DNA of 35,598 nucleotides from Entomomonas sp964395065 (GCA_964395065.1 CAYNAM010000012.1:1-35598), one strand, 5' to 3'; counted from the stretch's first letter, positions 16,253 to 24,093 are shown. A program made the numbers and translations. The notes: generated by a model from the letters alone, not told the origin.

Positions 16253-17581
16253 CTATTCAACCAATGTGCCCCGAAGAGAATGCGGTAACGCTTCCTCAAT
16301 CAGAACCTCAACGAATTGCCCAATTAATAATGGATTATCACTGCTAAAATTAACAACTCTATTATTTTCTGTACGACCGTGTAACTTACCAGGATCTTTC
16401 TTAGAGAAATCAGTCACCAGAATAGTTTGTGTTGTACCTACCATTCGACGGCTAATCTCATAACCTTGTTGGTTAATGCGATTTTGTAAAATTTGTAAGC
16501 GCTGCTTTTTCACCTCTTCAGGGGTATCATCTGGCAACTCAGCTGCTGGAGTTCCTGGTCTTGCGCTATAGACAAACGAATATGAAAAATCGAATCCAAC
16601 ATCCTCAATTAATTTCATTGTTTGCTCAAAATCTTTTTCAGTTTCACCGGGGAAACCGACAATAAAATCTGAGCTAATGCAAATATCAGGCACCGCTGCT
16701 TTTAACTTACGAATTCTAGACTTATATTCAAGCGCTGTATGATTACGCTTCATCGCTGCCAAAATACGGTCAGAACCTGACTGCACCGGCAAATGCACTG
16801 CTTTAACAAGCTTAGGTAAATCTGCGTGTGCTTGAATCAATGCATCAGAAAACTCTAAAGGATGCGATGTCGTATAGCGAATACGATCAATGCCATCTAT
16901 CTCAGCAACAATGCGTAATAACTCAGCAAAATCTGTAATACCACCTTCATTATTATCCCCACGGTAGCCATTAACATTTTGTCCAAGCAATATAATTTCT
17001 TTTACACCGTTTTCAGCCAAGTGGATAATCTCTGCAACCACATCAGCCACAGGTCTACTTACCTCTTCACCACGCGTATAAGGCACCACACAAAACGCAC
17101 AATATTTACTACAACCTTCCATAATAGAAACCATCGCCATAGGCCCATCAACACTAGGCTCTGGCAGACGATCAAACTTTTCTATTTCAGGGAAAGAAAT
17201 ATCAACTTGCGGCTTTTGAGTAGTCTTAGCTGCATCAATCATTTCAGGTAAACGGTGTAACGTTTGTGGGCCAAACACTACATCAACATAAGGGGCACGA
17301 TCGCGAATGGACGCACCCTCCTGACTGGCGACACAACCACCTACGCCAATCACAATATTAGGGTTACGTGCTTTCAACTCACGCCAGCGGCCAAGATTTG
17401 AAAACACTTTCTCTTGCGCCTTCTCACGAATAGAGCAGGTATTTAATAATAAGATATCTGCTTCTTCAGGACGATCAGTTAACTCTATCGTCTGATTCTC
17501 ACCTAGTAAATCAACCATACGAGCACTGTCGTACTCGTTCATTTGGCAACCGTGTGTTTCGATAAAAAGCTTCTTGGTCAT
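16253..17581 (-). CDS. miaB: tRNA-2-methylthio-N6-dimethylallyladenosine synthase
   Basis: MiaB adds the methylthio group to i6A37 of tRNAs that read codons starting with U. The 442-residue protein has the MTTase N-terminal domain with cluster ligands Cys12, Cys49 and Cys83, and the radical-SAM motif CSKYCAFC (Cys157, Cys161, Cys164). A TRAM RNA-binding domain ends it (about 378-442). Sequences such as ETHGCQMNEYDSA and VPYTRGEEVSRP are diagnostic. It precedes ybeZ on the same strand with a 72-bp gap, the common order in gammaproteobacteria. The start ATG is at 17581, with a candidate promoter upstream. Identification is secure. Confidence 0.97.
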   Translation of the reverse strand: MTKKLFIETHGCQMNEYDSARMVDLLGENQTIELTDRPEEADILLLNTCSIREKAQEKVFSNLGRWRELKARNPNIVIGVGGCVASQEGASIRDRAPYVDVVFGPQTLHRLPEMIDAAKTTQKPQVDISFPEIEKFDRLPEPSVDGPMAMVSIMEGCSKYCAFCVVPYTRGEEVSRPVADVVAEIIHLAENGVKEIILLGQNVNGYRGDNNEGGITDFAELLRIVAEIDGIDRIRYTTSHPLEFSDALIQAHADLPKLVKAVHLPVQSGSDRILAAMKRNHTALEYKSRIRKLKAAVPDICISSDFIVGFPGETEKDFEQTMKLIEDVGFDFSYSFVYSARPGTPAAELPDDTPEEVKKQRLQILQNRINQQGYEISRRMVGTTQTILVTDFSKKDPGKLHGRTENNRVVNFSSDNPLLIGQFVEVLIEEALPHSLRGTLVE

Positions 17582-17616
17582 AGTATAAAATGCAATCGAT
17601 TAATTAAAAGGCCTCT

Positions 17617-17645
17617 ATTATAAAATAGATAGCGACCTTTACCTA
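17617..17645 (-). promoter_or_regulatory. Candidate miaB promoter
   Basis: On the minus strand TATAAT (17617-17622) lies 17 bases after TAGGTA (17640-17645), about 35 bp upstream of the miaB ATG. The -10 is perfect; the -35 is a poor match. Confidence 0.45.
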
Positions 17646-17673
17646 CTACTAATAATCATTAATCACAAAATAC

Positions 17674-18003
17674 TTAGGCTAGCTTTAGTAACAACATACC
17701 AACAATTAATACAATAATACCCAACCAACCTTTTATTTTTAAATGTTGATTGAATAAAATAGCCCCCATGGCAACCGTTGCCAAGATACCAAAACCACCC
17801 CAAATAGCATAAGCTACTGATAAATCTATTCCCTTAACTGATTGAGCTAATGCAGTAAAAGCCCCTAAAACAAAAACAATAGCCAGAACACCTAAACTAC
17901 GGCGTTTAAAACCATTTGAATACTTTAAAAAAACATTTGCTAAAACTTCTAAAATAATAGCTAGCGCTAAAAAAGCCGCATGAACCCAAGTAAAATTTTC
18001 CAT
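17674..18003 (-). CDS. mdtI: Spermidine export protein MdtI (SMR family)
   Basis: This is a 109-residue inner-membrane protein with four helices. It follows Escherichia coli MdtI nearly throughout: WVHAAFLALAIILEVLANVFLK, VKGIDLSVAYAIWGGFGI and GWLGIIVLIVGMLLLKLA. The Glu in the first helix is the proton/substrate site of SMR transporters. MdtI works as a heterodimer with MdtJ to export spermidine. Its ATG is 5 bp after the mdtJ stop codon and GAGG lies about ten bases upstream, so the two are one operon. The match to MdtI is strong, though polyamine specificity has not been tested in this lineage. Confidence 0.93.
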   Translation of the reverse strand: MENFTWVHAAFLALAIILEVLANVFLKYSNGFKRRSLGVLAIVFVLGAFTALAQSVKGIDLSVAYAIWGGFGILATVAMGAILFNQHLKIKGWLGIIVLIVGMLLLKLA

Positions 18004-18008
18004 CTTGA

Positions 18009-18380
18009 CTATGCCTCACGTGCACAATAGTCAACACGCTTACTTGATGCAACCATACCAGATTTAGTTCCTGATTTAATTAATAAAATACCAATGATAA
18101 TTAATACTAAACTCGTTATTTTTAATAAACTGATATGCTCATTAAATAAGAAGACACTTATAATAGTAATCAACACAATCCCAAGCCCTTCCCAAAGCGC
18201 ATAAGCAACGCCCACAGGAACTTTTTTCAAGGATAAAGACAGGCAAAAATAAGATACACCAATCAACCCATACATGATAATTAAACCAAGAATAGGAAAA
18301 TGTTGATCAAATAGCTTGATTGAAGATGTTCCCGTCACTTCAAAAAAAACAGCTAAAAACAAAAAACTCCACGCACGCAC
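18009..18380 (-). CDS. mdtJ: Spermidine export protein MdtJ (SMR family)
   Basis: The 123-residue protein has four helices: FLFLAVFFEVTGTSSIKLF, then YGLIGVSYFCLSLSLKKVP, VAYALWEGLGIVLITIISV and LLKITSLVLIIIGILLIKSG. It ends in a hydrophilic tail like that of Escherichia coli MdtJ. It pairs with MdtI. The start is GTG at 18380, because GGAGAG lies six bases upstream and the protein then aligns with the MdtJ N-terminus. An in-frame ATG at 18410 would add ten unlikely residues and would place the ribosome binding site inside the gene. Confidence 0.92.
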   Translation of the reverse strand: MRAWSFLFLAVFFEVTGTSSIKLFDQHFPILGLIIMYGLIGVSYFCLSLSLKKVPVGVAYALWEGLGIVLITIISVFLFNEHISLLKITSLVLIIIGILLIKSGTKSGMVASSKRVDYCAREA

Positions 18381-18386
18381 GATACT

Positions 18387-18392
18387 CTCTCC
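18387..18392 (-). promoter_or_regulatory. Ribosome binding site deciding the mdtJ start
   Basis: GGAGAG on the minus strand is six bases before GTG (18378-18380). This is the strongest ribosome binding site in the area and favours GTG over the upstream ATG at 18410. A TATAAT at 18429-18434 could be the matching -10, with no good -35. Confidence 0.7.
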
Positions 18393-18653
18393 ATTAAAAC
18401 ACCGACGCATCAGAAGCCAATAAAATATATTATAAATTTTTGATTGGGTCGCGCTACTAACACGCAGGCACTGTATTTATTATTTAAGTTATTAAAAATA
18501 AGGAAAGAGACTTTAACGACCGCCTCGCCAGCAGTATTCGAGGGATATTAAAAAACAACTTGTAGAGATAAAACTATTTTTTTGGATTGTCATAATAGGT
18601 ATATTATAACACAGAGACCCTAAAATTTATAGTTCAATTTAACAACTGGTTAC

Positions 18654-18682
18654 AACTACCTTTTAAATTTCTAAAGGTAGTT
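18654..18682 (-). terminator. Hairpin after trxA, probable terminator
   Basis: AACTACCTTT (18654-18663) pairs perfectly with AAAGGTAGTT (18673-18682) across 9 bases, just after the trxA stop codon. The sequence after it on the minus strand is not T-rich, so it may act only in part. Confidence 0.5.
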
Positions 18683-18689
18683 ATACTTT

Positions 18690-19016
18690 CTAAGATAATG
18701 TCGCATCGATAAAGGCAGCAAGCTGCGATTTAGATACAGCACCCACTTTAGTCGCAACAGCCTCACCACCTTTAAAGATCATCAGCGTAGGAATATTACG
18801 AACACCATAAGTTTGTGGTGTTTGTTGATTTACACTGATATCAAGCTTACAAATTTGTAATTTACCATCGTACTCATCAGCAAGTGCGTCTAACACTGGC
18901 GCAATCATTTTACAAGGCCCACACCACTCTGCCCAATAATCAAGCAATACTGGAATATCTGACTGTAGGACTTTCTCTGCAAAATCATCATCTGTAACAT
19001 GAATAATCGTTGACAT
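18690..19016 (-). CDS. trxA: Thioredoxin 1
   Basis: Thioredoxin reduces protein disulfides in the cytoplasm with electrons from thioredoxin reductase. The 108-residue protein has the active site WCGPC (Cys32 and Cys35), the preceding DYWAEWCGPCKMIAP block and the cis-proline loop NIPTLMIFK. Two ATGs follow each other. The second (19016) is six bases from GAGG and gives the usual family length, so I prefer it to 19019. An extended -10 promoter lies upstream. Identification is secure. Confidence 0.97.
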   Translation of the reverse strand: MSTIIHVTDDDFAEKVLQSDIPVLLDYWAEWCGPCKMIAPVLDALADEYDGKLQICKLDISVNQQTPQTYGVRNIPTLMIFKGGEAVATKVGAVSKSQLAAFIDATLS

Positions 19017-19046
19017 CATAAACCTCTTTTTTATAAAACCAAGTTA

Positions 19047-19055
19047 ATTATACCA
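19047..19055 (-). promoter_or_regulatory. Extended -10 promoter of trxA
   Basis: On the minus strand the sequence is TGGTATAAT: a perfect -10 (19047-19052) with the TGn extension. The predicted transcript start is near 19040, about 24 bases before the ATG. No good -35 is present, which an extended -10 does not need. Confidence 0.6.
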
Positions 19056-19196
19056 TTGCTAGCACTAGTTTAAACAAATTATTCACAACCATAATCTTTA
19101 GTAACGTAACAATAGATTATTAATTATGCTGTAAATAAAAATAATCTAGAGTAGAATAAGCGCCTTTATCCACATTATTTTAATATTTTGTATATT

Positions 19197-19529
19197 ATGA
19201 GTAAAACAGAAGACCCGATCTATCGCGTTATATTTCTTAACCAAGGACAAGTCTATGAAATGTATGCTAAACAAATTTATCAAAGTGACTTATGGGGATT
19301 TCTTGAAATAGAAGAATTTATTTTTGGTGAGCGGACACAAGTAGTTGTCGACCCTAGTGAAGAACGCCTAAAGTCCCAATTTGATGGTGTTAGCCGTAGC
19401 TTTATTCCTATGCACAGCGTTGTTCGTATCGATGAAGTTGAAAGAATTGGCATTGCTAAAATCACCGATGCAAAAAGCTCAGCAGGCAATGTTATGCCAT
19501 TCCCGATGCCACCATTACCTACCAAATAA
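19197..19529 (+). CDS. DUF1820 family protein
   Basis: The 110-residue soluble protein starts MSKTEDPIYRVIFLNQGQVYE and continues LYARQVYQ-like (MYAKQIYQSDLWGFLEIEEFIFG), the hallmark of DUF1820, a family seen in gammaproteobacteria with no assigned function. A further block HSVVRIDEVERIGIAKI is conserved. The C-terminus is Pro-rich (MPFPMPPLPTK). I start at ATG 19197; a TTG three codons earlier is unnecessary. No clear ribosome binding site is seen. It is divergent from trxA and convergent with the Sel1 gene. TAGAAT at 19152-19157 may be its -10. Confidence 0.85.
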   Translation: MSKTEDPIYRVIFLNQGQVYEMYAKQIYQSDLWGFLEIEEFIFGERTQVVVDPSEERLKSQFDGVSRSFIPMHSVVRIDEVERIGIAKITDAKSSAGNVMPFPMPPLPTK

Positions 19530-19538
19530 CATAGGTTA

Positions 19539-20051
19539 TTATTGATTAATTTCTTTTAAATAACCTTTAAATACTTTACCTAAAATATAATTTGCTTGTT
19601 GCTGTTCTTGTGGAGTCAGGCGCTGAGATACGATATCCGCCTGATCCATTGCAAAGTCCGACCCATTGATACTGGCTATCTTATAGATAACATAAGCCTG
19701 CAGATTATCAACTGCGACACCTGTTCCCATACTATACATATCAGCCAAACGAACTTGTGCCTCAACCGAGGCTTGACCGGACGCAGCCTTAAGCCAGTAA
19801 ATTGCTTCTGAAAAGTTAGGTGATGTAAGCTTACCATCCGAGTAATAAACGCCTAATAAATACTGCGCGTCTTTATCTCCAGATTGTGCCGCCAACCTAC
19901 ACTGATTGATCATAAACGCTTGCTGATCAGGTGATACCTTAAGTGAACAAGAGGTTGCCTTTGGCAAAGAAACACCCTCTGCCAATACATGGCTAGATAA
20001 AAAGAAAAATAAAAAATTTAAAAAATAAAATTTACAATCTCTATATTTCAT
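19539..20051 (-). CDS. Exported Sel1-repeat protein
   Basis: The 170-residue protein has a signal peptide (MKYRDCKFYFLNFLFFFLSS, cut near VLA|EG). Two Sel1-like helical repeats follow: AQYLLGVYYSDGKLTSPNF with AIYWLKAASGQ, and AQVRLADMYSMGTGVAVDN with AYVIYKIAS. Such periplasmic repeat proteins usually hold protein partners; the partner here is unknown. I start at ATG 20051 because it gives a clean signal peptide, although AAGG is only two bases away. An ATG at 20072 has no ribosome binding site. Two Cys residues near the mature N-terminus (SCSLKV and NQCRLAAQ) could form a disulfide. Confidence 0.75.
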   Translation of the reverse strand: MKYRDCKFYFLNFLFFFLSSHVLAEGVSLPKATSCSLKVSPDQQAFMINQCRLAAQSGDKDAQYLLGVYYSDGKLTSPNFSEAIYWLKAASGQASVEAQVRLADMYSMGTGVAVDNLQAYVIYKIASINGSDFAMDQADIVSQRLTPQEQQQANYILGKVFKGYLKEINQ

Positions 20052-20180
20052 AGCCTTATTAACATCACCCATAATTATTAGCTGTAGACCACTCGCTTCT
20101 GTACAAAAGTTTACGCTCTTTTTTAATAATATAAAGGCTTCACAATAAATATTTTATGCCTATTCGTTATTCATTAAGTT

Positions 20181-21074
20181 TTATGAACTAGTCAGCTGAT
20201 CCCAAAATGATTTTATTACTGTTTTTTTAATTAATGAGCAGCGGTACAAGCGAATTTCTAGAGGAATAAACCATTGCTCATCGCCACAAATAACCAATTC
20301 ATGCCTTGCCAATTCATTAGTTACGCTTAACTTAGGCAACCAAGCCACACCTAGCCCCTCAATAGCCATTGCTTTCAAACTATCAGCAACAGCTGTTTCA
20401 AATAGCTTTACGTAACGCAGTTTAGACTGACGTAATAGCAAATTAACAGAATGCCCTAAAAATGCACCCTGCCCATAGGCAAGCAAAGGAAACTGATGAG
20501 TATGATTAATTGTAAATAGAGGTCTTTTATTTTCATCCAATCCACATACAGGCACCATCTCCGTTTGACCTAAAACAACCCAAGGGAAAAGCTCGGTAGG
20601 CAACTGTAAAGCAGACTCAGGGTCATGATAAGCTAACATCAAGTCACAAGCCCCCTCGCGTATCGCTCGGGTTGCCTCTCCTACGTTAGAGGCAACAAGC
20701 TGGCACGCAACTGAAAAACCGCCTTTTTTGAGTTTAGCCATCCACTGAGGGAAAAAACCTTGCGCAAGAGAGTGCGCTGCAGCAAATCTTAAAATTTCAC
20801 CTTGCGTTGTTTCTATATGATGAATATGGCGCACTACTTCATGCAATTGCTCAATAATGTTACGAGCTGTTATCAAAAATACTTGTCCTGCTTCGGTTAC
20901 CTCAATAGGCGTTCTTGAACGATTAATCAAAGTAAAGCCTAAAACATCCTCAAGATTCTTTATCCGACGGCTAAATGCTGGTTGGGTGACAAATCTCTGT
21001 TCTGCTGCCTTAGAAAAACTACAGGTAGTTGCTAATACACTAAAATCTTCAAGCCATCTCAATTCAATATTCAT
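20181..21074 (-). CDS. LysR-family regulator divergent from aspA
   Basis: The 297-residue protein has a winged-helix domain in the first 65 residues (RWLEDFSVLATTCSFSKAAE, then FVTQPAFSRRIKNLEDVLG) and a periplasmic-binding-like effector domain. It resembles HypT/YjiE in its DNA-binding region, but its position opposite aspA is that of the aspA-linked LysR of pseudomonads, so I expect it to regulate aspA. I start at ATG 21074, where the MNIELRWLEDF family N-terminus begins; a longer frame to 21116 would cover the operator. A perfect ATGCAT palindrome lies between the two genes. The effector is unknown. Confidence 0.88.
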   Translation of the reverse strand: MNIELRWLEDFSVLATTCSFSKAAEQRFVTQPAFSRRIKNLEDVLGFTLINRSRTPIEVTEAGQVFLITARNIIEQLHEVVRHIHHIETTQGEILRFAAAHSLAQGFFPQWMAKLKKGGFSVACQLVASNVGEATRAIREGACDLMLAYHDPESALQLPTELFPWVVLGQTEMVPVCGLDENKRPLFTINHTHQFPLLAYGQGAFLGHSVNLLLRQSKLRYVKLFETAVADSLKAMAIEGLGVAWLPKLSVTNELARHELVICGDEQWFIPLEIRLYRCSLIKKTVIKSFWDQLTSS

Positions 21075-21099
21075 GTTGAAATCTCTTACCAATAAAACG

Positions 21100-21118
21100 T
21101 TATGCATTTTATGCATAA
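21100..21118. promoter_or_regulatory. Candidate LysR operator (perfect palindrome)
   Basis: TTATGCAT and ATGCATAA form perfect 8-bp arms around TTT. The site lies 26 bp before the LysR start and about 63 bp upstream of the predicted aspA transcript start, which is the usual recognition-site position for LysR activators that also repress themselves. Confidence 0.6.
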
Positions 21119-21135
21119 TTTAGCAAATAATAGCA

Positions 21136-21165
21136 TTAGCAAGTTTTTTTTTAAACTCCTATCAT
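21136..21165 (+). promoter_or_regulatory. Candidate aspA promoter
   Basis: TTAGCA (21136-21141) and TATCAT (21160-21165) are 18 bases apart, each with one or two mismatches to the sigma-70 consensus. The predicted transcript start is near 21172, with a 39-base leader. The imperfect -35 would fit a promoter that needs an activator. Confidence 0.45.
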
Positions 21166-21210
21166 GGCGTAGGTTTAAATAAAAAACACCTTTAATTAAA
21201 GAGATTTATT

Positions 21211-22641
21211 ATGTCTGATTCTGCATTTCGTATTGAGAAAGATTTATTAGGAACACTTGAGGTGCCCAATGATGCCTATTATGGTGTACAAACTTTAAGA
21301 GCAATCAATAACTTTAAACTCAGTGGCATCACACTCTCTCACTTCCCCAAATTAGTTAATGCGTTGGCCATGGTAAAATGGGCAGCCGCATCAGCCAATC
21401 ACGAACTAGGCTATTTATCAACCGAAAAGCACACAGCTATTGTTAAGGCCTGTGAACGTATTACTCATGGTGAGTTTCACGATCAGTTTCTGGTGGACAT
21501 GATCCAAGGTGGTGCAGGTACATCAACTAATATGAACGCCAATGAAGTTATTGCTAACATTGCGTTGGAAGAATTGGGTCATCAGAAAGGTGAATACAAA
21601 TACTTACACCCTAATAATGATGTTAACATGGCACAATCAACCAATGATGCTTATCCAACAGCCATTCGTATTGGTTTACTTTTAGGTTATGACTCCTTAT
21701 TAGATGCACTAGCTAAACTTCGCGATGCTTTCGCAGCAAAAGGCGAAGAATTTGCTCACGTTATTAAAATGGGGCGTACTCAATTACAAGATGCTGTTCC
21801 AATGACGTTAGGCCAAGAATTCCATGCATTTTCTACCACACTGACAGAAGATCTAGATCGTATACGTTTGCTCATTCCTGACTTACTTCGTGAAGTCAAC
21901 TTAGGCGGAACGGCTATCGGAACAGGTATTAATGCAGACCCTCGCTATCAATTTCTAGCAGTGCAACACCTTGCTCGCATTACAGGCCACGCGCTGTTAC
22001 CAGCAACAGACTTGATTGAAGCAACCTCAGACATGGGAGCATTTGTTCTATTATCGGGGATGTTAAAACGTACGGCTGTTAAACTCTCTAAAATTTGTAA
22101 TGACTTACGTTTACTTTCTAGTGGTCCAAGAACGGGAATTAATGAAATCAACCTCCCACCAAGACAACCCGGTAGTTCGATCATGCCCGGTAAAGTAAAC
22201 CCCGTTATTCCTGAGGCAGTTAACCAAGTGGTGTTCGAAGTAATCGGTAATGACTTAGCCGTCACCCTTGCAGCTGAAGGTGGACAATTACAGTTAAATG
22301 TAATGGAACCGTTAATTGCATATAAAACATTTGACTCTATTCGCTTATTAACTCGCGCAATGGATATGTTGCGTATACTCTGTATTGAGGGTATCACAGC
22401 CAATGAGGCACGCTGCAAAGACCTTGTAGAACATTCAATCGGCTTAGTTACTGCCTTAAACCCTTATATTGGTTATGAGAACTCAACCCGTATTGCCCGT
22501 ATTGCCCTAGAAACAGGAAAAGGTGTTCTTGAATTAGTACGTGAAGAAAAATTACTCAGCGAAGAAACCTTAGAAGAAATTCTAAAGCCTGAAAATATGA
22601 TTGCTCCGCATCTTGTGCTAAACGATTTAACTAAACACTAG
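21211..22641 (+). CDS. aspA: Aspartate ammonia-lyase
   Basis: AspA converts aspartate to fumarate and ammonia. The 476-residue protein is close to Escherichia coli AspA in length and sequence: FRIEKDLLGTLEVPNDAYYG at the start, the active-site block STNDAYPTAIRI, MGRTQLQDAVPMTLGQEFHA, and the mobile-loop signature GSSIMPGKVNP from residue 321. It differs from fumarase C in these blocks (LEVPNDAYYG and LQDAVPMTLG). AAAGAGA is a reasonable ribosome binding site. It is divergent from a LysR gene and followed by a strong terminator. With argH, the window holds two members of the fumarate-releasing lyase superfamily. Identification is secure. Confidence 0.96.
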   Translation: MSDSAFRIEKDLLGTLEVPNDAYYGVQTLRAINNFKLSGITLSHFPKLVNALAMVKWAAASANHELGYLSTEKHTAIVKACERITHGEFHDQFLVDMIQGGAGTSTNMNANEVIANIALEELGHQKGEYKYLHPNNDVNMAQSTNDAYPTAIRIGLLLGYDSLLDALAKLRDAFAAKGEEFAHVIKMGRTQLQDAVPMTLGQEFHAFSTTLTEDLDRIRLLIPDLLREVNLGGTAIGTGINADPRYQFLAVQHLARITGHALLPATDLIEATSDMGAFVLLSGMLKRTAVKLSKICNDLRLLSSGPRTGINEINLPPRQPGSSIMPGKVNPVIPEAVNQVVFEVIGNDLAVTLAAEGGQLQLNVMEPLIAYKTFDSIRLLTRAMDMLRILCIEGITANEARCKDLVEHSIGLVTALNPYIGYENSTRIARIALETGKGVLELVREEKLLSEETLEEILKPENMIAPHLVLNDLTKH

Positions 22642-22660
22642 TTTTCATTTATCACTCATT

Positions 22661-22710
22661 AAGCGCTATCGAATTGCTAACCATCAAATCGATAGCGCTT
22701 TCTATTATTT
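22661..22710 (+). terminator. Intrinsic terminator after aspA
   Basis: A 12-bp perfect stem (AAGCGCTATCGA at 22661-22672, TCGATAGCGCTT at 22689-22700) closes a 16-base loop and is followed by TCTATTATTT. Confidence 0.75.
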
Positions 22711-22724
22711 AATATCCTATCAAA

Positions 22725-22753
22725 CTGACGCAATCGTCTATTTCGTTTATAAT
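22725..22753 (+). promoter_or_regulatory. Candidate yjdM promoter
   Basis: CTGACG (22725-22730) and a perfect TATAAT (22748-22753) are 17 bases apart, giving a leader of about 26 bases to the yjdM ATG. Confidence 0.6.
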
Positions 22754-22785
22754 ACCCATTTAACTCTATACATTAAGGAACTATT

Positions 22786-23121
22786 ATGAACACGCCTCCT
22801 CAGTGCCCTGTTTGCGGCATGGATAATACTTATTTTGATGGTACTTTATTTATTTGTCCTGATTGCACCCATGAATGGGCGGCTGGTGAAGAAAATATAC
22901 AAACAGGCGAGCTTGTTGTGAAAGACTCTAATGGAAACCAACTCCAAGATGGTGACGCTGTCATTTTGATTAAAGACCTCAAAGTAAAAGGTTCTTCTCT
23001 CGTTATCAAAAAAGGGACAAAAATCAAAAACATTAGACTCTGTGAAGGTGACCATAACTTAGATTGTAAAGTTGATGGCGTGGGTCTAAAACTCAAATCT
23101 GAATTTATGAAAAAAGCTTAA
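22786..23121 (+). CDS. yjdM: YjdM (PhnA-type) zinc-ribbon protein
   Basis: The 111-residue protein has an N-terminal zinc ribbon with two CxxC pairs (CPVC at residues 8-11, CPDC at about 25-28). The family's C-terminal domain follows, with VVKDSNGNQLQDGDAVILIKD, VKGSSLVIKKGTK and IRLCEGDHNLDCKVDG. It was once named PhnA and credited with phosphonoacetate hydrolysis, a role now assigned to an unrelated enzyme, so its function is unknown. AAGGA is the ribosome binding site. The gene is single, with a good promoter and a hairpin after it. The family call is secure. Confidence 0.94.
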   Translation: MNTPPQCPVCGMDNTYFDGTLFICPDCTHEWAAGEENIQTGELVVKDSNGNQLQDGDAVILIKDLKVKGSSLVIKKGTKIKNIRLCEGDHNLDCKVDGVGLKLKSEFMKKA

Positions 23122-23146
23122 ATATTATTATCGATTAAACTATTGA

Positions 23147-23176
23147 TTGACTGCTTAGTCTAAGCTTCATTATAAA
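23147..23176 (+). promoter_or_regulatory. Candidate panC promoter with a palindrome in the spacer
   Basis: TTGACT (23147-23152) and TATAAA (23171-23176) are 18 bases apart, each with one mismatch to consensus. The spacer contains the perfect inverted repeat GCTTAG-T-CTAAGC (23153-23165), which may be an operator. The transcript would start near 23183, 70 bases before panC. Confidence 0.55.
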
Positions 23177-23181
23177 TTAAT

Positions 23182-23212
23182 AAGAAGGTGCTTACTCACT
23201 AACCACCTTCTT
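23182..23212 (+). terminator. Hairpin: yjdM terminator or panC leader stem
   Basis: AAGAAGGTG (23182-23190) pairs with CACCTTCTT (23204-23212) over 13 bases. It follows yjdM but also sits at the very 5' end of the transcript predicted from the promoter at 23147-23176. The T run after it is short (TTT). Confidence 0.55.
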
Positions 23213-23252
23213 TGATAACAAGCTTACTCTACAATATTTTCCAAGGTTTTTT

Positions 23253-24083
23253 ATGCAATTGCTTCATACAATTAAAGAGTTACGAATTTGGCGTAAAGAT
23301 AAGGATTTCATAGGTTTCGTCCCCACCATGGGGAATTTACACGATGGTCATTTGCAATTAGTGAAAGAAGCTAAAAAACAAACCGATCATGTTGTTGTCA
23401 GCATCTTTGTGAATCCTATTCAATTTGGAGAGGGAGAAGACTTCGATTCATATCCAAGAACATTAGAACAAGACATTGAAAAACTTGTTGATGTTGGTGT
23501 CTCTGCAGTCTTTGCTCCCGCAGTTAATGAGCTTTACCCAACACCACAAGTCACTTTTATTGAACCCTCTGAGATTCAATACCAACTTTGCGGTGCTTCT
23601 CGTCAAGGCCATTTTAGAGGAGCGGCGACCGTGGTTAATAAACTATTTAATATTGTGCAACCCAATATTGCATGCTTTGGTAAAAAAGATTTTCAACAAC
23701 TCTTTATCATTCAGGAAATGGTGAGCAACTTAAACATGCCGATTAAAATTATCGGTGTTGAAACAGGCCGCGCAAATGATGGGCTAGCACTTTCAAGCCG
23801 TAATGGTTATTTAAGTGATGCAGAAAGGCTACAAGCCCCTGAGCTTTATGAAACACTTCAACAAATACAACAAACCATTCTGGCAGGTGATAATAACTAC
23901 ACCAACATACTCAATTGTGCAAAAAAACATCTGAATAGCCACGGGTGGCAAGTCGAGTATCTCGAAGCACGCAGTGCAAAAACCTTATTACCTGCACAAA
24001 TGGAAGACAAACACCTAGTTATTTTAGTAGCTGCTCGCCTTGGAAAAACAAGACTAATCGATAATATTGAAATTATCTTATAA
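23253..24083 (+). CDS. panC: Pantothenate synthetase
   Basis: PanC joins pantoate and beta-alanine with ATP to form pantothenate, the last step of vitamin B5 synthesis. The 276-residue protein shows the nucleotide motif PTMGNLHDGH (residues 24-33), VSIFVNPIQFGEGEDFDSYPR, QGHFRGAATVVNKLFNIVQP, FGKKDFQQL and the SRNGYLS signature. The N-terminal motif has Asn where Ala is usual. AAGG is placed well before the ATG. panB and panD, its usual partners, are not adjacent, so the gene appears to have its own promoter. Identification is secure. Confidence 0.96.
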   Translation: MQLLHTIKELRIWRKDKDFIGFVPTMGNLHDGHLQLVKEAKKQTDHVVVSIFVNPIQFGEGEDFDSYPRTLEQDIEKLVDVGVSAVFAPAVNELYPTPQVTFIEPSEIQYQLCGASRQGHFRGAATVVNKLFNIVQPNIACFGKKDFQQLFIIQEMVSNLNMPIKIIGVETGRANDGLALSSRNGYLSDAERLQAPELYETLQQIQQTILAGDNNYTNILNCAKKHLNSHGWQVEYLEARSAKTLLPAQMEDKHLVILVAARLGKTRLIDNIEIIL

Positions 24084-24093
24084 ACTTTTTACT

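Larger units (their letters stand above)
18381..18689. other. Intergenic region between trxA and mdtJ with a GC-rich patch
   Basis: The 309-bp gap is AT-rich except for two GC-rich stretches at about 18446-18473 and 18516-18544 (19 of 29 bases G or C in the second). The second can fold as CCTCG (18523-18527) with CGAGG (18539-18543). Short frames are open on both strands but have no start codon or ribosome binding site. It also holds the trxA end hairpin and the mdtJ leader. In Escherichia and Pseudomonas rho follows trxA; here it does not. Confidence 0.5.

Noticed and set aside
18381..18560. A guanidine-type riboswitch before mdtJ, since such switches often control SMR genes
   Set aside because: I could not find the paired ACGR hairpins of guanidine-II or the conserved core of guanidine-I on the mdtJ strand.
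21948..22418. Long open frame antisense to aspA
   Set aside because: It lies wholly inside aspA, has no family features and no ribosome binding site, and is explained by the codon pattern of the real gene.
23212..23240. TTGATA-N17-TATTTT as the panC promoter
   Set aside because: The predicted transcript start (about 23247) lies after the ribosome binding site AAGG at 23243-23246, so the message would lose it.
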